From the NCBI GenBank assembly GCA_002338715.1, contig DDIR01000147.1, forward strand, positions 1 through 50,076: a DNA stretch of 50,076 nt, given 5' to 3'. The DNA is from Phycisphaerales bacterium UBA1845 (GTDB lineage: Bacteria; Planctomycetota; Phycisphaerae; UBA1845). Every line of letters starts with the position of its first letter. Position 1 is the stretch's first letter. The notes beneath the pieces are model-generated. The model did not search any database, was not told the DNA's origin, and was given only the letters and a program-made list of their open reading frames with translations. This document shows, one piece after another, positions 28,102 through 37,416 of the stretch. The translations under genes were made by a program, and so were the position numbers.

Positions 28102-29667
28102 TTAGTTCGTCGCTGTCACCTTCATTTCAGAATTTGAATCTGCTGCACCGGACATGCTTGCATCAGGCAGCTTCCCGCCACATGCACGGGTCAACGACGC
28201 ACGGGTCACGAGCATGCTGCGAAGTGCATCTGCCGATTGCCGCTTTTGCACGAACATCGCGTCCTGCGCTTCGATGAGAATCAACACGCTTTCTTCGCCG
28301 TTCTCGTAGCGGCGCTGAGCCGTTTGAATGTTTTCCTGGGCCTGCGGGAGAATCTTGCTTTCGAATAACGCGAATTGCTTCTGGGCTGTGCGGGCGTTGT
28401 TCGATGCCTGGCGAATGTCAGCCGTCACCGTGTCAAACAGGTACTCGCGTTCCTTGAGTAACTGTTCGTAAACAAAGTTGGCCTTGGCGATTTGCGCTTG
28501 ATTCTGATCCCAAAGCGGAAGCGTCAACTGCACGGTCGTACCGAACAACGCATCGATGATCTGGTTGCGCATGACATCGCGCTGACCCTTCGATTGAATC
28601 GTGGGCGCCGTCAAGCGACCAGCCGCGATCGATGCGCGGGCGGTGTCGGCTAATATCTTTCGATCAGGAAGAGCCCGTTGTTCCGTGCGTTCGCCAACGA
28701 CGCCGACGATCAGGCTTGGAAACACCTTCATTAGTTGCAAGTCAACGTCCTGCGCGGCGGCTTCGACCTGGGCATCGGCGATTTGAATATCAAATCGATT
28801 GACTGTCGCCGTCGCGATCAGGTCTTCGTCCGGTGCAACCATGTACCGATCGTCTGCAAACGCATCGGCCAACTGCCAACCATCATCCCAGCGCACGACG
28901 CCAAGATTCTGGGCCAAGGCAATGCGAGCATTTTCCAAATTGCGGGCGGCTAACAGCGCGTCGTTCTCGGCTTGCAACACCTTCGAACGCACCAAGCCAG
29001 CGTCAAGCGGACTGGTTTCACCGGCATCGAGTCGCACCTGGGCGAGGTGCAATGACTGCTGCGCGAGGGCGAGGTTGTCATTGGCGATGACGTTCAACCG
29101 CTCGCGCCACAGGCAATCGTAATAGAGTGACTGCGTGGTTGCCGCGATCCGAACAGCTTCGTTCAGAACAGCGAGCACCGTCTGCTCAAGCTTGGCTTCG
29201 GCGATTTTCTTTTTGACCGGAATCTGCCAGAGGTCGACGAGTTGCTGTGCAAACCCAAACGTCAGTTCGCCCCGACCGCCACCTTCAATGAGTCGCGTCC
29301 CGATCATGAGCGACGGATTGGTCCACAACCCGGATTGCACGACATCTGCACGCGAAGCCCCAATCGTTTGAAACAGCGATTGAAAGTAGCGGTTGTTCAG
29401 CAACGCCACCTGTACGGATTCTTCGAGCGTTAGCCCGTCGGCCAATAGCGCTTCGACCTTTTGCTGGACGGCGGCATCACCGGTGGGATCATAGACTTCT
29501 TGCGCTTCGAGTCGTTCTATGATTCTTTGTTCCGTCTGCTTGAAATCCGGACGTGCATCCACCGACTCGCAGGCGGGAATGGCCAACATGGCGAATCCAC
29601 ATGCCATGCAAAGCGGCACTCGAATATGAACCAGGCGTTCGCGAAATGTCACGGGAGAGCGATTCAT
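28102..29667 (-). CDS. TolC-family outer membrane factor (CusC/CzcC-like)
   Basis: About 521 aa from the ATG at 29667; ATG 29685 is a six-residue longer alternative. A signal sequence ends in a lipobox-like AIPAC, consistent with lipid anchoring as in other metal-efflux outer membrane factors. The body shows the two internal halves typical of the family, with long helices (ALLNNRYFQSLFQTIGASRA; TVQLTLPLWDQNQAQIAKAN) and EGGGRGELTFGFAQQL. It forms the outer-membrane channel of the tripartite exporter. It is the first gene of the operon and diverges from the response regulator at 29996. Confidence 0.92.
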   Translation of the reverse strand: MNRSPVTFRERLVHIRVPLCMACGFAMLAIPACESVDARPDFKQTEQRIIERLEAQEVYDPTGDAAVQQKVEALLADGLTLEESVQVALLNNRYFQSLFQTIGASRADVVQSGLWTNPSLMIGTRLIEGGGRGELTFGFAQQLVDLWQIPVKKKIAEAKLEQTVLAVLNEAVRIAATTQSLYYDCLWRERLNVIANDNLALAQQSLHLAQVRLDAGETSPLDAGLVRSKVLQAENDALLAARNLENARIALAQNLGVVRWDDGWQLADAFADDRYMVAPDEDLIATATVNRFDIQIADAQVEAAAQDVDLQLMKVFPSLIVGVVGERTEQRALPDRKILADTARASIAAGRLTAPTIQSKGQRDVMRNQIIDALFGTTVQLTLPLWDQNQAQIAKANFVYEQLLKEREYLFDTVTADIRQASNNARTAQKQFALFESKILPQAQENIQTAQRRYENGEESVLILIEAQDAMFVQKRQSADALRSMLVTRASLTRACGGKLPDASMSGAADSNSEMKVTATN

Positions 29668-29862
29668 GTGTACACACTTTTTCATGTTGCCGAAGCAAAC
29701 CACCAACAGTTCAAGCATCTACACCGTCGCGTTACCCGTCCCCAGTCGACTTCTATTCGGTGCGTCGCCGACTTGCGCAGCAACACACCCGAACATCGCG
29801 CATTGTCCACGAATCGATAAAGCCCGAATCGTAGCGGCCCGTGGTGGACGGAACATGAACAC

Positions 29863-29884
29863 AACATGACAATCCTGTAATGTT
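29863..29884. promoter_or_regulatory. cop-box-like palindrome in the divergent regulatory region
   Basis: An inverted repeat AACATGACA - ATCC - TGTAATGTT, with one mismatch between 9-nt arms. Its core TGACA-N4-TGTAAT has the form of the cop box bound by CopR/CusR-type regulators of copper resistance. It lies between the outer membrane factor gene (minus) and the response regulator gene (plus), 179 bp from the outer membrane factor start and 111 bp from the regulator start, so it could control both directions. Confidence 0.55.
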
Positions 29885-29995
29885 GCACGATTTTTGGTGC
29901 TGGCAATCGCATTCGATTGCGTTTGTGCGAAGCTGGAGAAACAATCGCAGTTTGTACTGCTGCGACTTTTGAAACTTCAGACTTGGACCTGCGTC

Positions 29996-30673
29996 ATGCG
30001 AGCCTTGGTAATTGAAGACGACCACGCTGTGTCGAAATTCATCGAGCGCGGTTTGCGCGAAAACGGTTTCGCGGTCGAACTCGCCTATGACGGCCACGAA
30101 GGCATGCATACGGCAGAGACTTCCGAACACGACGTCATTGTCCTGGACCTGATGCTACCGGGGCGTGACGGATTCAGCATCCTCAATCAACTGAGGCAGT
30201 CTGGAAACAAGACACCGGTGATTTGCCTGACGGCCCGCGATTCGGTCGACGACCGGGTGACGGGCTTGGACCTGGGCGCCGACGACTATCTGGTCAAGCC
30301 CTTCAGTTTCGCCGAGTTGATCGCCCGAATCCGTGCGCTGCTGCGCCGCGGAGCGCAGCTGCTTGATAATCCAATCAAGATACGCGACCTTTCGATTGAC
30401 ATTACGACGCGACAGGTGCGTCGCTCGGGTCAACGCATTGACCTCTCCGCCCGCGAATTCGAGTTGCTGGAGTACCTGGCTCGCCACTGCGGCCAGGTGT
30501 TGTCGCGAACGATGCTGATGGAGAAGGTTTGGGATGTGAACCGTGACCCGCAAACCAACGTGGTCGACGTTCAGATCAATCGCCTGCGCAACAAGATCGA
30601 CCGCGGTTTCGACGTCTCATTGATTCACACCATTCGAGGCGTTGGGTACGTCATTCGCGACAAGGGTTCTTAG
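29996..30673 (+). CDS. OmpR/PhoB-type response regulator (CusR/CopR-like)
   Basis: A 225-aa regulator. The receiver domain has acidic residues in VIEDDHA, the phospho-acceptor Asp in DVIVLDLMLPGRDG, the conserved TAR triad region and the VKPF lysine. A winged-helix DNA-binding domain follows, with LSAREFELLEYLARHCGQVL and a C-terminal RLRNKIDRG / TIRGVGYVI. The frame is open from 29894, but MRALVIEDD at 29996 is the family start. It is divergent from the RND efflux operon and 5 bp ahead of a histidine kinase. From the arrangement and the cop-box-like site it is inferred to activate metal efflux. Confidence 0.93.
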   Translation: MRALVIEDDHAVSKFIERGLRENGFAVELAYDGHEGMHTAETSEHDVIVLDLMLPGRDGFSILNQLRQSGNKTPVICLTARDSVDDRVTGLDLGADDYLVKPFSFAELIARIRALLRRGAQLLDNPIKIRDLSIDITTRQVRRSGQRIDLSAREFELLEYLARHCGQVLSRTMLMEKVWDVNRDPQTNVVDVQINRLRNKIDRGFDVSLIHTIRGVGYVIRDKGS

Positions 30674-30678
30674 ACCTC

Positions 30679-32091
30679 ATGAAAATCGGCACGCGACTGA
30701 CGGCTTGGGGAACACTGATCACACTTGCCACATGCACCGTGGTCTGCACCACGCTGTACGTCGGACTCAGCATCTCATTGCACCGCGAGGTGGATAGTTT
30801 CCTGGAAGGCGAAGTACAGGAATTCCTTGCCATTCTCATGGAAGAAGGGCATGGGGGCTTGGACGCCATCGAAGCCGACATCCGTCGGGAACTTGGCAGT
30901 CGCGCACGCAATGACCTGACTTTTCGACTTCTCGACCTCAACGGTAATCTGATTCTTGCGAGCCATATCGACCCGAAGCTGCCGGACCCGTGGGACCTCA
31001 ACGGGAAAGGGCAGCGCGAATCTGAGGTCTGGTTTGACACCGTGCGACCAAGCGGCGCAAGCCATTCGACACGCGCTTGCAGCACGATCGCGACGCTTCC
31101 TCGTCGCGGGAAGTACATTGTCCAGGCGACGTATTCGCTTGTTGGCGTCAACGCCAATCTGTACGAATTCATGCGCTTCGGGATGATTGTGCTGACTGTT
31201 TCTTTGGTGCTGTCGCTGCTTGGCGGTCGCTTCTTCGCGCGCAAGAGCCTGCAACCGATCCAGCGAATGACCGAGTCTGCCGGCGCGATCAACGCGAATA
31301 ACTTGTCCGCGCGGCTCAATCAGTCAGGCAACGCTGACGAAATCGATCGACTCGCCCAGGTTTTAAACGACATGCTCGAACGGCTGGAGCGTCAGGTTCA
31401 ACGCATCCGTCAGTTCACCGCCGACGCCGCCCATGAATTGCGAACGCCGATTGCGGCACTGCGCGGGAATGCGGAAATCGCACTGGGAGAAGGGGCTGAT
31501 TCGAATCGCCGCCGTGAAGCACTGGAAGAAAGCATCGAGGAATACGATCGCTTGTCGCGACTGACCGAAGACCTGCTTTCATTGGCGCGCGCCGATGCCG
31601 GGCAATTGCTTTCCGTGCGTCAAGACGTCAATCTCGCAAAGTCCCTGGAGGATGTGATCGACTTGTACAGCGCCCTTGCTGAAGAGCGCGGCGTCGAACT
31701 CGCATGTTCCGCCGAAACAGATGTCACGGTCAACGCGGACCCGGGAAGGGTCAGACAGGTTCTCAGCAACGTGCTCGACAACGCGTTGAAATTCACCCAA
31801 CCCGGCGGGCACGTTCGCGCGTCGCTCACCGCATCAAAGGGTAAGGCCGTCCTGACCATCGTCGATACCGGAATCGGCATCGAACAAGAAAACATCCCAA
31901 AACTGTTTGACCGCTTCTATCGGGCAGACAAAGCCCGCTCGCGCGAATCTTCGGGTTCGGGCGGCAACGCGGGATTTGGCCTGGGCCTGCCCATCTGCCG
32001 CTCCATCATGTCGGCACACGGAGGGAGCATCTCATTGGCATCACAACCGGGACAAGGGACTACGGTTGTCCTTGAATTTCCGATGCAGTGA
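30679..32091 (+). CDS. Sensor histidine kinase (CusS/heavy-metal sensor type)
   Basis: A 470-aa membrane kinase. TM1 lies at about residues 10-33, a periplasmic sensor region at about 34-165, and TM2 at about 168-188. These are followed by a complete HAMP domain (SLQPIQRMTESAGAINANNL), the H-box FTADAAHELRTPIAALRG with the phosphorylated His, the N-box NVLDNALKF, and the G boxes IVDTGIGI and GFGLGLPI. The order matches the heavy-metal sensor kinases that sense periplasmic ions. It starts 5 bp after the response regulator and forms an operon with it. The ligand is inferred to be Cu or Ag, not shown. Confidence 0.92.
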   Translation: MKIGTRLTAWGTLITLATCTVVCTTLYVGLSISLHREVDSFLEGEVQEFLAILMEEGHGGLDAIEADIRRELGSRARNDLTFRLLDLNGNLILASHIDPKLPDPWDLNGKGQRESEVWFDTVRPSGASHSTRACSTIATLPRRGKYIVQATYSLVGVNANLYEFMRFGMIVLTVSLVLSLLGGRFFARKSLQPIQRMTESAGAINANNLSARLNQSGNADEIDRLAQVLNDMLERLERQVQRIRQFTADAAHELRTPIAALRGNAEIALGEGADSNRRREALEESIEEYDRLSRLTEDLLSLARADAGQLLSVRQDVNLAKSLEDVIDLYSALAEERGVELACSAETDVTVNADPGRVRQVLSNVLDNALKFTQPGGHVRASLTASKGKAVLTIVDTGIGIEQENIPKLFDRFYRADKARSRESSGSGGNAGFGLGLPICRSIMSAHGGSISLASQPGQGTTVVLEFPMQ

Positions 32092-32764
32092 TCACTCCAA
32101 AAAACCTGACGGGCGCAATTGCGACATGGACGACGACAACCAAACGCAATTTATAAAGTTAGCGGAGTCGGTCGAGTGTCCTGAACACGCGCCGGGTAAA
32201 GCGAGCGATGAATGACGTGTTGTTTCATTCGAAACGGGTAACTCTGGGGCGATAACTGCAAATACATCGTGCGCACGCGTCTTCGGGCTGAAACAAGTGA
32301 CGCATGCGCGAAACAGTTCCCCGTGTTTCGGATCATAAACACCTTGCCCGACCTATATTTACGATATCCACACCATTACAATAAGTGCGTGAGCTGGCTC
32401 GTTTCTTAACTTGAATTGGATTCCGGGTTGCTCTCGTTGCGCTCTTCCACTTGATTGGAAGAAACTCTCTCATGCGACATTATTTGAGATCACGGAGCAG
32501 TCTCAACTTTACCTCTGACATGCTCACGGTTCGTGCACGCACAATGGCAAGAATCTGTGCGGTTGACTTGCCTGCGCACGTCCCGATTGCTTTGTACGCA
32601 TTTGAAACACCGTTTGATGTCCGTGCGTATACACGCAAACGTATTTGCCCCGCGGCGCGATGTGATGGTGCGCGGCGTGGGTTGTTTTCAACACGGTTTG
32701 ATTCTCGAAAAGCGTTCGCTCACAGTGTGACGCGATCGTCTTTCCCTAGAAAGGCTTTATCACA
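32092..32764. other. Intergenic region upstream of the GH16 gene
   Basis: About 670 bp. An open frame at 32451-32768 (105 codons) has no recognisable features and runs into the next start codon in another frame, so it is rejected. An A/T-rich stretch around 32350-32385 may hold promoter elements for the GH16 gene, but no convincing -35/-10 pair can be named. No strong terminator was seen after the histidine kinase. Confidence 0.4.
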
Positions 32765-35700
32765 ATGATCGCTCGCAAGTCTCATGGACGCATAGCCGCC
32801 CTTCTCGTCTGCGTATACGTTGCACCGATGGCGGCTGGCCAGACGTTGGTCTGGTATGAAGAATTCGACGGCCCGACCATCGACCACTCGACGTGGACGT
32901 ACAACGTCGGCGGAAGTGGATTCGGCAATGGTGAATTGCAGTACTACACCGCTCGCCCGGAGAACATCCATATCGATTCGGGAAGCCTGGTCATTGAAGC
33001 CCGTCGCGAAAACTACCTGGGCGACAAGGCGTTCACCTCGGCGCGGTTGATCACCAACGGGCGGTTCGCGTTCAAATATGGAACGGTCGAAGCACGGATC
33101 AAATTGCCCAACGTCGACAACGGACTTTGGCCGGCATTTTGGATCATGGGCTCGAACTATGGTGCGATCGATTGGCCTTCGTGCGGCGAAGTCGACATCA
33201 TGGAGTTCGGTCGCAAAGACGGGTTTGAAGCCGGCGTGGTCAACCGTCGCGTCGTGTCGGCTGCCCACTGGGCATTCGACGGCGAACATGCGCTCGATCA
33301 CACCTTCACCGATCGCCCGGTTGACCTCTATCTTGACTATCACCTGTTCAAGATGGAGTGGACCCCCGATCACATCCGCACCTACGTTGACAACGATTTG
33401 TTCTGGTCGATCGACATCAGCGACCCGATCAACGATCAACTCACCGAGTTCCACGACCCGATGTTTCTGCTCACGAACGTCGCAGTTGGCGGCTGGAACT
33501 TCATCGAGATCGTCGATCCGAACCAGATCACAGCCAGCTTCCCTGCCCGCATGTACATCGACTACATCCGCCTCTACGACAACGGTGACACCGAGTTGTT
33601 CTATGGTGAAGACAACGAGGAATCCGGTGTGTTTGGCGTGTTCACCGAAACGACGCCGGTCGACAACAGCGTCATCTACGAGACGGACGCGTCACTGTTC
33701 ATATGGAACAACCTGACGGAGGTTGCGGACACGGCGTATGAAGGCACCGAGGTCTGGAGCATGACGGCATCACCGGGCGTCTGGTGGGGTATGGGCGTGT
33801 TGTCCACGCAGTTCGATCGTAACCTCAAGAACTACTCCGACGGATACATGCACTTCAACATGAAAACGACGAGCACAGAGACCTTCAAGGTCGGGCTCAA
33901 GAGTGCAACGTCGGGCGAAAGCTGGGTGAAGTTTGAAGACGGCGTGACGACGTACGGTCTGGTGCGCGACGGCAATTGGCACGAAGTGGTCATCCCGCTC
34001 AACAACTTCCTCAACCTCGATTTCAACACGGTCAGCCAGTTGTTCATGATTGCAGGCGACCCGCCGGCAGCTCCGGTTGAGTTCGCGATCGACAACATCT
34101 ACTGGACGGAAAGCGTCGAGCGCCCAACACCCGAAAACGGAAGCTTCGGTATCTTCACCGAAGACCCGGTCCACAAGACGGCTGGCGATTATCAACTCGG
34201 CGTCGATGGCGACTTCTACATTTGGGAAGAAACGCTTACGGACGGAACACAGTCGCCGTATGAAGGGACGTCAAGCCTGTCGCTGACATCTGTTCCCGGA
34301 CAAATCTGGTTCGGCGCGGCGTTTACGCCCACGATCAAATACAACCTCTCGGCATTTCGTTTTCCTGAGAGCAAACTGCACCTGGCGTTGAAGACCAGTT
34401 CAACGACCACATTCCGATTGGGCATGCGAAGTGGAAACGTCGACGACATTGGTCAAAAGTGGATCGATTTCGCCAATGGAAGCGACCCGTACGGTTTCGT
34501 CCGCGATGGAAATTGGCACGTGATTGAAATTCCGATGACCGATTTCACCGACTCGGTTGACCTGACCGAAGTCAGCATGCTCCTCCAGTTGCTGGGCGTG
34601 ACGGGGCCGATCTCCGGCATCGAGATCGACGACGTTTGCCTGCTTGGTGGTGGCGATGCGTTGGCGATTGGAGCCGGCAAACCTGAAGCCGTGGCTGGCG
34701 ATGACCAGGTCCTGGTGCTGCCGACCAACAGCACGGTGCTCGATGGTTCGCTGAGCACCGATGACGGCGTCATCACCGAATTCTCCTGGGAACAGGTCAG
34801 CGGCCCATCGACGGCAACGCTCAGCGGCGAGACGACCGCAATCCTTAGCGTTTCAAATCTCGTTCATGGCACATACGTCTTTAAGTTGACAGTGACCGAT
34901 GACAACGACCTGACCGATTCCGATTCGGTGACCGTCACCGTGGCCACGCCGGATCCGACGGCTGACGCGGGTCCTGACCAGGAGGTCGAACTGCCCAACA
35001 ACAGCGTCATCTTGTCGGGCTCGGGTTCGGACGTTGACGGCACCATCGTCGCGTATGCATGGACGCAGGTGAGCGGACCAGCCACCGCAACGTTGACCGA
35101 TGATGACACCGCGACGGCCACCGCGAGCAACCTCTATGAAGGAACGTATGTCTTCGAATTGACCGTCACGGATAACGCATTCTTGACGGGAAGCGATCAG
35201 GTGACGGTTGTTGTCACCAACCCGCCGCAAAACATCGCGTTGAACAAACCGGCGACGGCATCGTCATCGTCCACCAGCGAATTGGTGGCCAACGGTGGAT
35301 TCGAATCCGGCGCGGGCGTTGACGCGGACGGTTGGAATCTCCTTGAGTTTGCGGCTGGCAGTTCAACCGCCATCGCGGATCGTTCGGCGACCGTGCCAAA
35401 CAGCGGATCATGGCACGTTTCATTGAGCGTCGTCGGTGCGGCCAACGGTGGTCCTGCGGCAGAAGCGCAGCAGTTGACGGCCAACGGTTCGGTGGTTCCG
35501 GGTGAAGTTTATGACATGTCCGCACGAATCCGCCGCGTGGGCGCATTCGGTCCTGGCGTGGTGTCACAGATTGCCGTTCAGTGGCTGGACAGCGACGCGA
35601 GTCATGGCGGCGGCGTGAAGGGCTCGACCGGGTTCATGGGCATCGAAGGTGCGCTGACCGAAACCTACGCCTCGTTTGGATTCACCGGCGTTGTCGCGCC

Positions 35701-36325
35701 GGCAGGTGCGGATGCGGCATTGATTCAGATTCGTCTTGCCGGTGGAGCAATCGCCGGTTCGTCGGGTGAAATCGCCTGCGACGACGTGACCTTGATTTCA
35801 GCCGCCGGTCCTCAAGGACCAGATCTTGCGGTTGACGGTAGTGACTCAACAAGTTGGGTCAGCGCTTCGGGCGATCCGCAGTGGATCGAAATCGACCTGG
35901 GCAACACCTACGAAATGAACCAGGTCGTTTTGAACTGGGGTGACGATTGGGCGCTCGACTATGACATCGAAGTGTCCGATGACGGAGCCAACTGGTCGCC
36001 GGTCTATGCCAATGCCAGCGGCGCGGGAGGAATTGAATCGTTCGGTATTTCGGCGATCGGCAGCTACATCCGCCTCAATGCCAACACGGGTAACACAGCC
36101 AACGGCTGCTCGCTCAAGGAATTCGAGGTTTACGGCGTGCTCCAACCGGGCGACATCGACAACGATGGCGACGTGGACCTTGACGATCTGGACATTTTGG
36201 TCGGGTGTTTGACCGGACCGGCTGTCGAGGTGATGCCGGGTTGTCATGCGGCTGACCTGGATCTCAGCGCGACGGTCGACCTGCACGACTTCGCGAAGTT
36301 CCAAGCCGCGTTCACAGGACCATAG
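32765..36325 (+). CDS. Secreted GH16 beta-glucanase (laminarinase-type), multidomain
   Basis: A 1,186-aa secreted enzyme. A signal peptide ends near AAGQ. The GH16 catalytic domain (about residues 25-275) has C-GEVDIMEF with nucleophile E142, D144 and acid/base E147, a form typical of beta-1,3-glucanases. Two similar modules of about 160 residues follow (about 285-450 and 460-630), each ending with a conserved NWHxxxIP strand and resembling galactose-binding-like beta-sandwiches. Two PKD/K319-like repeats lie at about 637-820. A discoidin (F5/8 C) domain starts at about 823, is interrupted from about 839 to 1015 by a separate CBM-like module, and resumes to about 1130. The C-terminal 50 residues form a dockerin-like pair of Asp-rich loops. 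The substrate is probably laminarin-like glucan. Confidence 0.93.
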   Translation: MIARKSHGRIAALLVCVYVAPMAAGQTLVWYEEFDGPTIDHSTWTYNVGGSGFGNGELQYYTARPENIHIDSGSLVIEARRENYLGDKAFTSARLITNGRFAFKYGTVEARIKLPNVDNGLWPAFWIMGSNYGAIDWPSCGEVDIMEFGRKDGFEAGVVNRRVVSAAHWAFDGEHALDHTFTDRPVDLYLDYHLFKMEWTPDHIRTYVDNDLFWSIDISDPINDQLTEFHDPMFLLTNVAVGGWNFIEIVDPNQITASFPARMYIDYIRLYDNGDTELFYGEDNEESGVFGVFTETTPVDNSVIYETDASLFIWNNLTEVADTAYEGTEVWSMTASPGVWWGMGVLSTQFDRNLKNYSDGYMHFNMKTTSTETFKVGLKSATSGESWVKFEDGVTTYGLVRDGNWHEVVIPLNNFLNLDFNTVSQLFMIAGDPPAAPVEFAIDNIYWTESVERPTPENGSFGIFTEDPVHKTAGDYQLGVDGDFYIWEETLTDGTQSPYEGTSSLSLTSVPGQIWFGAAFTPTIKYNLSAFRFPESKLHLALKTSSTTTFRLGMRSGNVDDIGQKWIDFANGSDPYGFVRDGNWHVIEIPMTDFTDSVDLTEVSMLLQLLGVTGPISGIEIDDVCLLGGGDALAIGAGKPEAVAGDDQVLVLPTNSTVLDGSLSTDDGVITEFSWEQVSGPSTATLSGETTAILSVSNLVHGTYVFKLTVTDDNDLTDSDSVTVTVATPDPTADAGPDQEVELPNNSVILSGSGSDVDGTIVAYAWTQVSGPATATLTDDDTATATASNLYEGTYVFELTVTDNAFLTGSDQVTVVVTNPPQNIALNKPATASSSSTSELVANGGFESGAGVDADGWNLLEFAAGSSTAIADRSATVPNSGSWHVSLSVVGAANGGPAAEAQQLTANGSVVPGEVYDMSARIRRVGAFGPGVVSQIAVQWLDSDASHGGGVKGSTGFMGIEGALTETYASFGFTGVVAPAGADAALIQIRLAGGAIAGSSGEIACDDVTLISAAGPQGPDLAVDGSDSTSWVSASGDPQWIEIDLGNTYEMNQVVLNWGDDWALDYDIEVSDDGANWSPVYANASGAGGIESFGISAIGSYIRLNANTGNTANGCSLKEFEVYGVLQPGDIDNDGDVDLDDLDILVGCLTGPAVEVMPGCHAADLDLSATVDLHDFAKFQAAFTGP

Positions 36326-36335
36326 TTATGAAATG

Positions 36336-36374
36336 CTCGACCCATCGAATCTCTCCCGGATTCGACGGGTCGAG
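36336..36374. terminator. Hairpin downstream of the GH16 gene
   Basis: Arms of 16 nt (CTCGACCCATCGAATC at 36336-36351 and 36359-36374) pair with a single mismatch around a 7-nt loop, 10 bp after the GH16 stop. There is no T-run, so it may be a transcript-stabilising hairpin or a weak terminator. The PEP-CTERM gene starts 100 bp further on. Confidence 0.55.
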
Positions 36375-36475
36375 TTGATTATACGGATAACAGGACTCTC
36401 AACCGCGGGAGTTGTTGCGGAGTGTTTCCGCACCTCACGCTTGCAACATTTCATTGAAGGCTTTGGAGGTGAATC

Positions 36476-37153
36476 ATGCGTAAAGTATTTGTCTCATCAT
36501 GTCTGGCGTTGTTCATGGCGCTCGCCATGGGCGTGTCGCCAGCAGCAGCTACGATTGTTTCCGGTAACGGCGGGTTTGAGTTGGCTGGCGGTGGCGGAGC
36601 GGCTGACTCCGCTCAATGGACGGAGATCACGACGTCGGCTGCCAACCTATCGGAACGCACGATGACCAATCCGAATTCGGGTTCGTATTCACACCACCTT
36701 TACGCTGAAGGCATGGATGCACTCGGAACCGTCGCCGCGATCACGCAGCACTCGGCCAACGATGCCGGGTTCGCGTCACTGCTGGAAGGCACGACCCTCA
36801 GCGCTTCATTCGACGCGATGACGCCGTTTGGCCCGGGCGGAGTCATGAACTACTCGCTGCGGATTCTCAACAGCGCCGGCGCGATTGTTCAGATTTACAA
36901 CAACACGATCCCGAATCCCAGTGCCGTCTACAACACGTACACGACACCGAATCTGATCGTTCCGGCATTCGGCGCTGCTCCCAATGATGCGTTCTACGCA
37001 TTCATCGAAATCAACGCAGCCGCCGGCGGATTTGTCGGATCTACATCGGAAATCTATGTCGACAACGTGGCGATCAATGGCACGCTTGTGCCTGAACCGA
37101 GTTCGGTATTGCTGCTGTTGTTCGGTGCGATGGGTCTGCGCCGACGACGCTAG
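36476..37153 (+). CDS. PEP-CTERM protein with CBM-like ectodomain
   Basis: A 225-aa exported protein. A signal peptide (about residues 1-24, ending in SPAAA) is followed by a single beta-sandwich-like domain with NGGFELAGGGGAADSAQW near the start and EIYVDNVAINGTL at its end. The C-terminal sorting signal is VPEPSSVLLLLFGAMGLRRRR: PEP motif, hydrophobic helix and Arg cluster, as recognised by exosortase systems. The ectodomain shares landmark positions with the module nested in the discoidin domain of the GH16 enzyme just upstream (NGGFE, PNSGS, SGEI/TSEI-YVDNV), suggesting a related sugar-binding fold. It may act with that enzyme at the cell surface. Confidence 0.9.
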   Translation: MRKVFVSSCLALFMALAMGVSPAAATIVSGNGGFELAGGGGAADSAQWTEITTSAANLSERTMTNPNSGSYSHHLYAEGMDALGTVAAITQHSANDAGFASLLEGTTLSASFDAMTPFGPGGVMNYSLRILNSAGAIVQIYNNTIPNPSAVYNTYTTPNLIVPAFGAAPNDAFYAFIEINAAAGGFVGSTSEIYVDNVAINGTLVPEPSSVLLLLFGAMGLRRRR

Positions 37154-37188
37154 AATCGAACCACGACAAAAGCAGTTTCCAAATCACA

Positions 37189-37242
37189 AAGCCCCCCGCG
37201 CCAGTTGCTTGAAGCCACAAGCCAACATGGCGTGGGGGGCTT
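37189..37242. terminator. Strong GC hairpin after the PEP-CTERM gene
   Basis: AAGCCCCCC-GCGCCA pairs with TGGCG-TGGGGGGCTT, about 15 bp with one mismatch, around a 24-nt loop. It lies 36 bp after the stop codon. There is no clear T-run, but its strength and position between convergent genes suggest a bidirectional terminator. Confidence 0.6.
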
Positions 37243-37270
37243 GAGCATTCCTAATCCAATTGTAGAGAAG

Positions 37271-37310
37271 CGACAGCGCCGTCATTCCCGCGCACGCGGG
37301 AATCCAGGGG
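37271..37310 (+). repeat. REP-like palindromic repeat, copy 1
   Basis: A 40-nt element containing GTCATTCCCGCG-CAC-GCGGGAATCCAGG, whose inner arms are inverted repeats. The same 40 nt occur in opposite orientation at 40678-40717 with 3 differences. This type of extragenic palindrome is common in many bacterial genomes. Confidence 0.8.
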
Positions 37311-37416
37311 CAGAACGAAGTCGATCCACGTGGGTATTGGCGCTCGTGCTGTGAAGAATGGGCGAGCAAAACGCAACGCTTGGATTGAGATCGCGATAGA
37401 TCGCCGGCCGCAGGCT

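Noticed and set aside
32720..33454. 244-codon minus-strand frame
   Set aside because: It is the antisense shadow of the GH16 catalytic domain.
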